From SLQH01 sp964612995 (GTDB lineage Bacteria; Planctomycetota; UBA11346), in contig CAZTGE010000194.1 in the NCBI GenBank assembly GCA_964612995.1, forward strand, positions 1 to 6,304: a stretch of 6,304 nt of DNA, given 5' to 3'. A model generated the notes under the pieces. The model was not told the DNA's origin and searched no databases. It worked only from the letters and a program-made list of their open reading frames with translations. Of the stretch, positions 5,819 through 6,304 are shown piece by piece. The position numbers and the translations under genes were made by a program. Positions within the stretch are counted from its first letter, which is position 1. Every line of letters begins with the position of its first letter.

Positions 5819-6304
5819 CCTTTACCTCCACCGAAGACCTCTTGCTCAGATGGACAGTCATCGACGTCTTCCTTCGCGGCTCTCATCTCTCGAGCTTTCC
5901 TCCTTGCACGCTCGGGCGTACCGCCTTTGTCGGGCGGATTCTTGTGCCACTTCGAATCCAGCATCTCATCAGCCGCCTCATCGTAGTCCGCACGCTCAAG
6001 AGCCGCTCGCATCTTCACGAACCCTCCCACTTTGGTGCGGCCCATTTGGTAAACCATTTCAGCCAGAACCCCCTTCGCATCTGGGTCTAAGTTGTCGTAG
6101 TTATTAACCAAGCTCTCTGATTCCTGTACCGCTTGCTCGGCATCTTCCGTAAGCATCTTCGCCGCATCCTCTTCGGTCACGGCTTGAGTTCCATCCTTTA
6201 CCGCCTGGGGATCATACCCTAGCTCCTTTAGGATGTCATCATGCAGGCCGTGCTCCAAATTTGATCCATATCCCACGGTCAAGTTATTCTTCGCATCAAG
6301 GTAT
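5815..6304 (-). CDS. GH24/T4-type lysozyme (muramidase), partial
   Basis: The reading frame runs off the right edge. 162 C-terminal residues are visible, beginning YLDAKNNLTVGYGS. The D of LDAKNN and the T of LTVGYG match the Asp and Thr of the T4 lysozyme catalytic triad (Glu-Asp-Thr); the Glu would lie beyond the window. Further family motifs are the helical stretch LDPDAKGVLAEMVYQMGR, then FVKMRAALERADYDEAADEML and DSKW, then ERARRKAREM. The enzyme cleaves the MurNAc-GlcNAc bond of peptidoglycan. The C-terminal tail (about 20 residues, EDVDDCPSEQEVFGGGKG) is acidic and unusual. The full protein could be a phage-type endolysin or the C-terminal toxin domain of a larger effector; the window cannot decide. 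It overlaps the next gene by four bases. Confidence 0.85.
   Translation of the reverse strand, partial: YLDAKNNLTVGYGSNLEHGLHDDILKELGYDPQAVKDGTQAVTEEDAAKMLTEDAEQAVQESESLVNNYDNLDPDAKGVLAEMVYQMGRTKVGGFVKMRAALERADYDEAADEMLDSKWHKNPPDKGGTPERARRKAREMRAAKEDVDDCPSEQEVFGGGKG
5824..5829 (-). promoter_or_regulatory. Strong Shine-Dalgarno for the exported protein
   Basis: On the minus strand GGAGGT lies five bases before the ATG at 5818, inside the last codons of the lysozyme gene. It supports both the chosen start and translational coupling. Confidence 0.75.

Noticed and set aside
5508..6107. Plus-strand open frame of about 200 codons
   Set aside because: It is antisense to the coupled lysozyme and exported-protein genes, which have better starts and recognisable motifs.

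Overview
The window comes from a GC-rich Gram-negative bacterium. Two formylglycine-type sulfatases, one of them with a C-terminal HEAT-like extension, resemble the sulfatase sets of Planctomycetes, Verrucomicrobia and Lentisphaerae. REP-like hairpins, a RAYT-type transposase relic and a probable group II intron fragment are also common in Gammaproteobacteria, so no phylum is assigned. Signal peptides on two proteins and a muramidase paired with an exported partner fit a cell with a periplasm.

Layout: 1-349 carries no gene. It is an array of perfect or near-perfect hairpins, including two identical 52-bp copies whose hairpins are each preceded by GTAG, the hallmark foot of REP elements. Positions 350-1877 (+) hold a type I sulfatase broken by a +1 frameshift in a G-run at 1202-1205. 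It has also lost a metal-ligand Asn, and its last codons are supplied by a dispersed repeat. Positions 2059-3960 (+) hold an intact secreted sulfatase with a HEAT-like C-terminus. This gene lies between two same-orientation copies of a repeat of about 115 bp (1743-1893 and 4086-4267).

Positions 3961-5225 are a mobile-element graveyard. They hold octamer microrepeats, the second copy of the dispersed repeat, the C-terminal half of a decayed RAYT/Y1-type transposase on the minus strand (4362-4830), a 60-bp near-perfect palindrome (4840-4899), and what looks like the 5' part of a group II intron on the minus strand (about 4900-5225).

Positions 5231-6304 (-) are visibly less GC-rich. They carry a two-gene unit read right to left: a GH24/T4-type lysozyme domain running off the window edge, followed by a translationally coupled (ATGA overlap, strong Shine-Dalgarno) gene for an exported protein of unknown family. 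This arrangement suggests a lysis gene pair or a peptidoglycan-targeting toxin with a periplasmic immunity protein.

The sulfatases probably desulfate complex polysaccharides; their substrates cannot be read from the sequence. The main interest is the layered repeat and transposon debris that has reshaped the start and end of sulfatase 1 and brackets sulfatase 2, together with the lysozyme/exported-protein pair.
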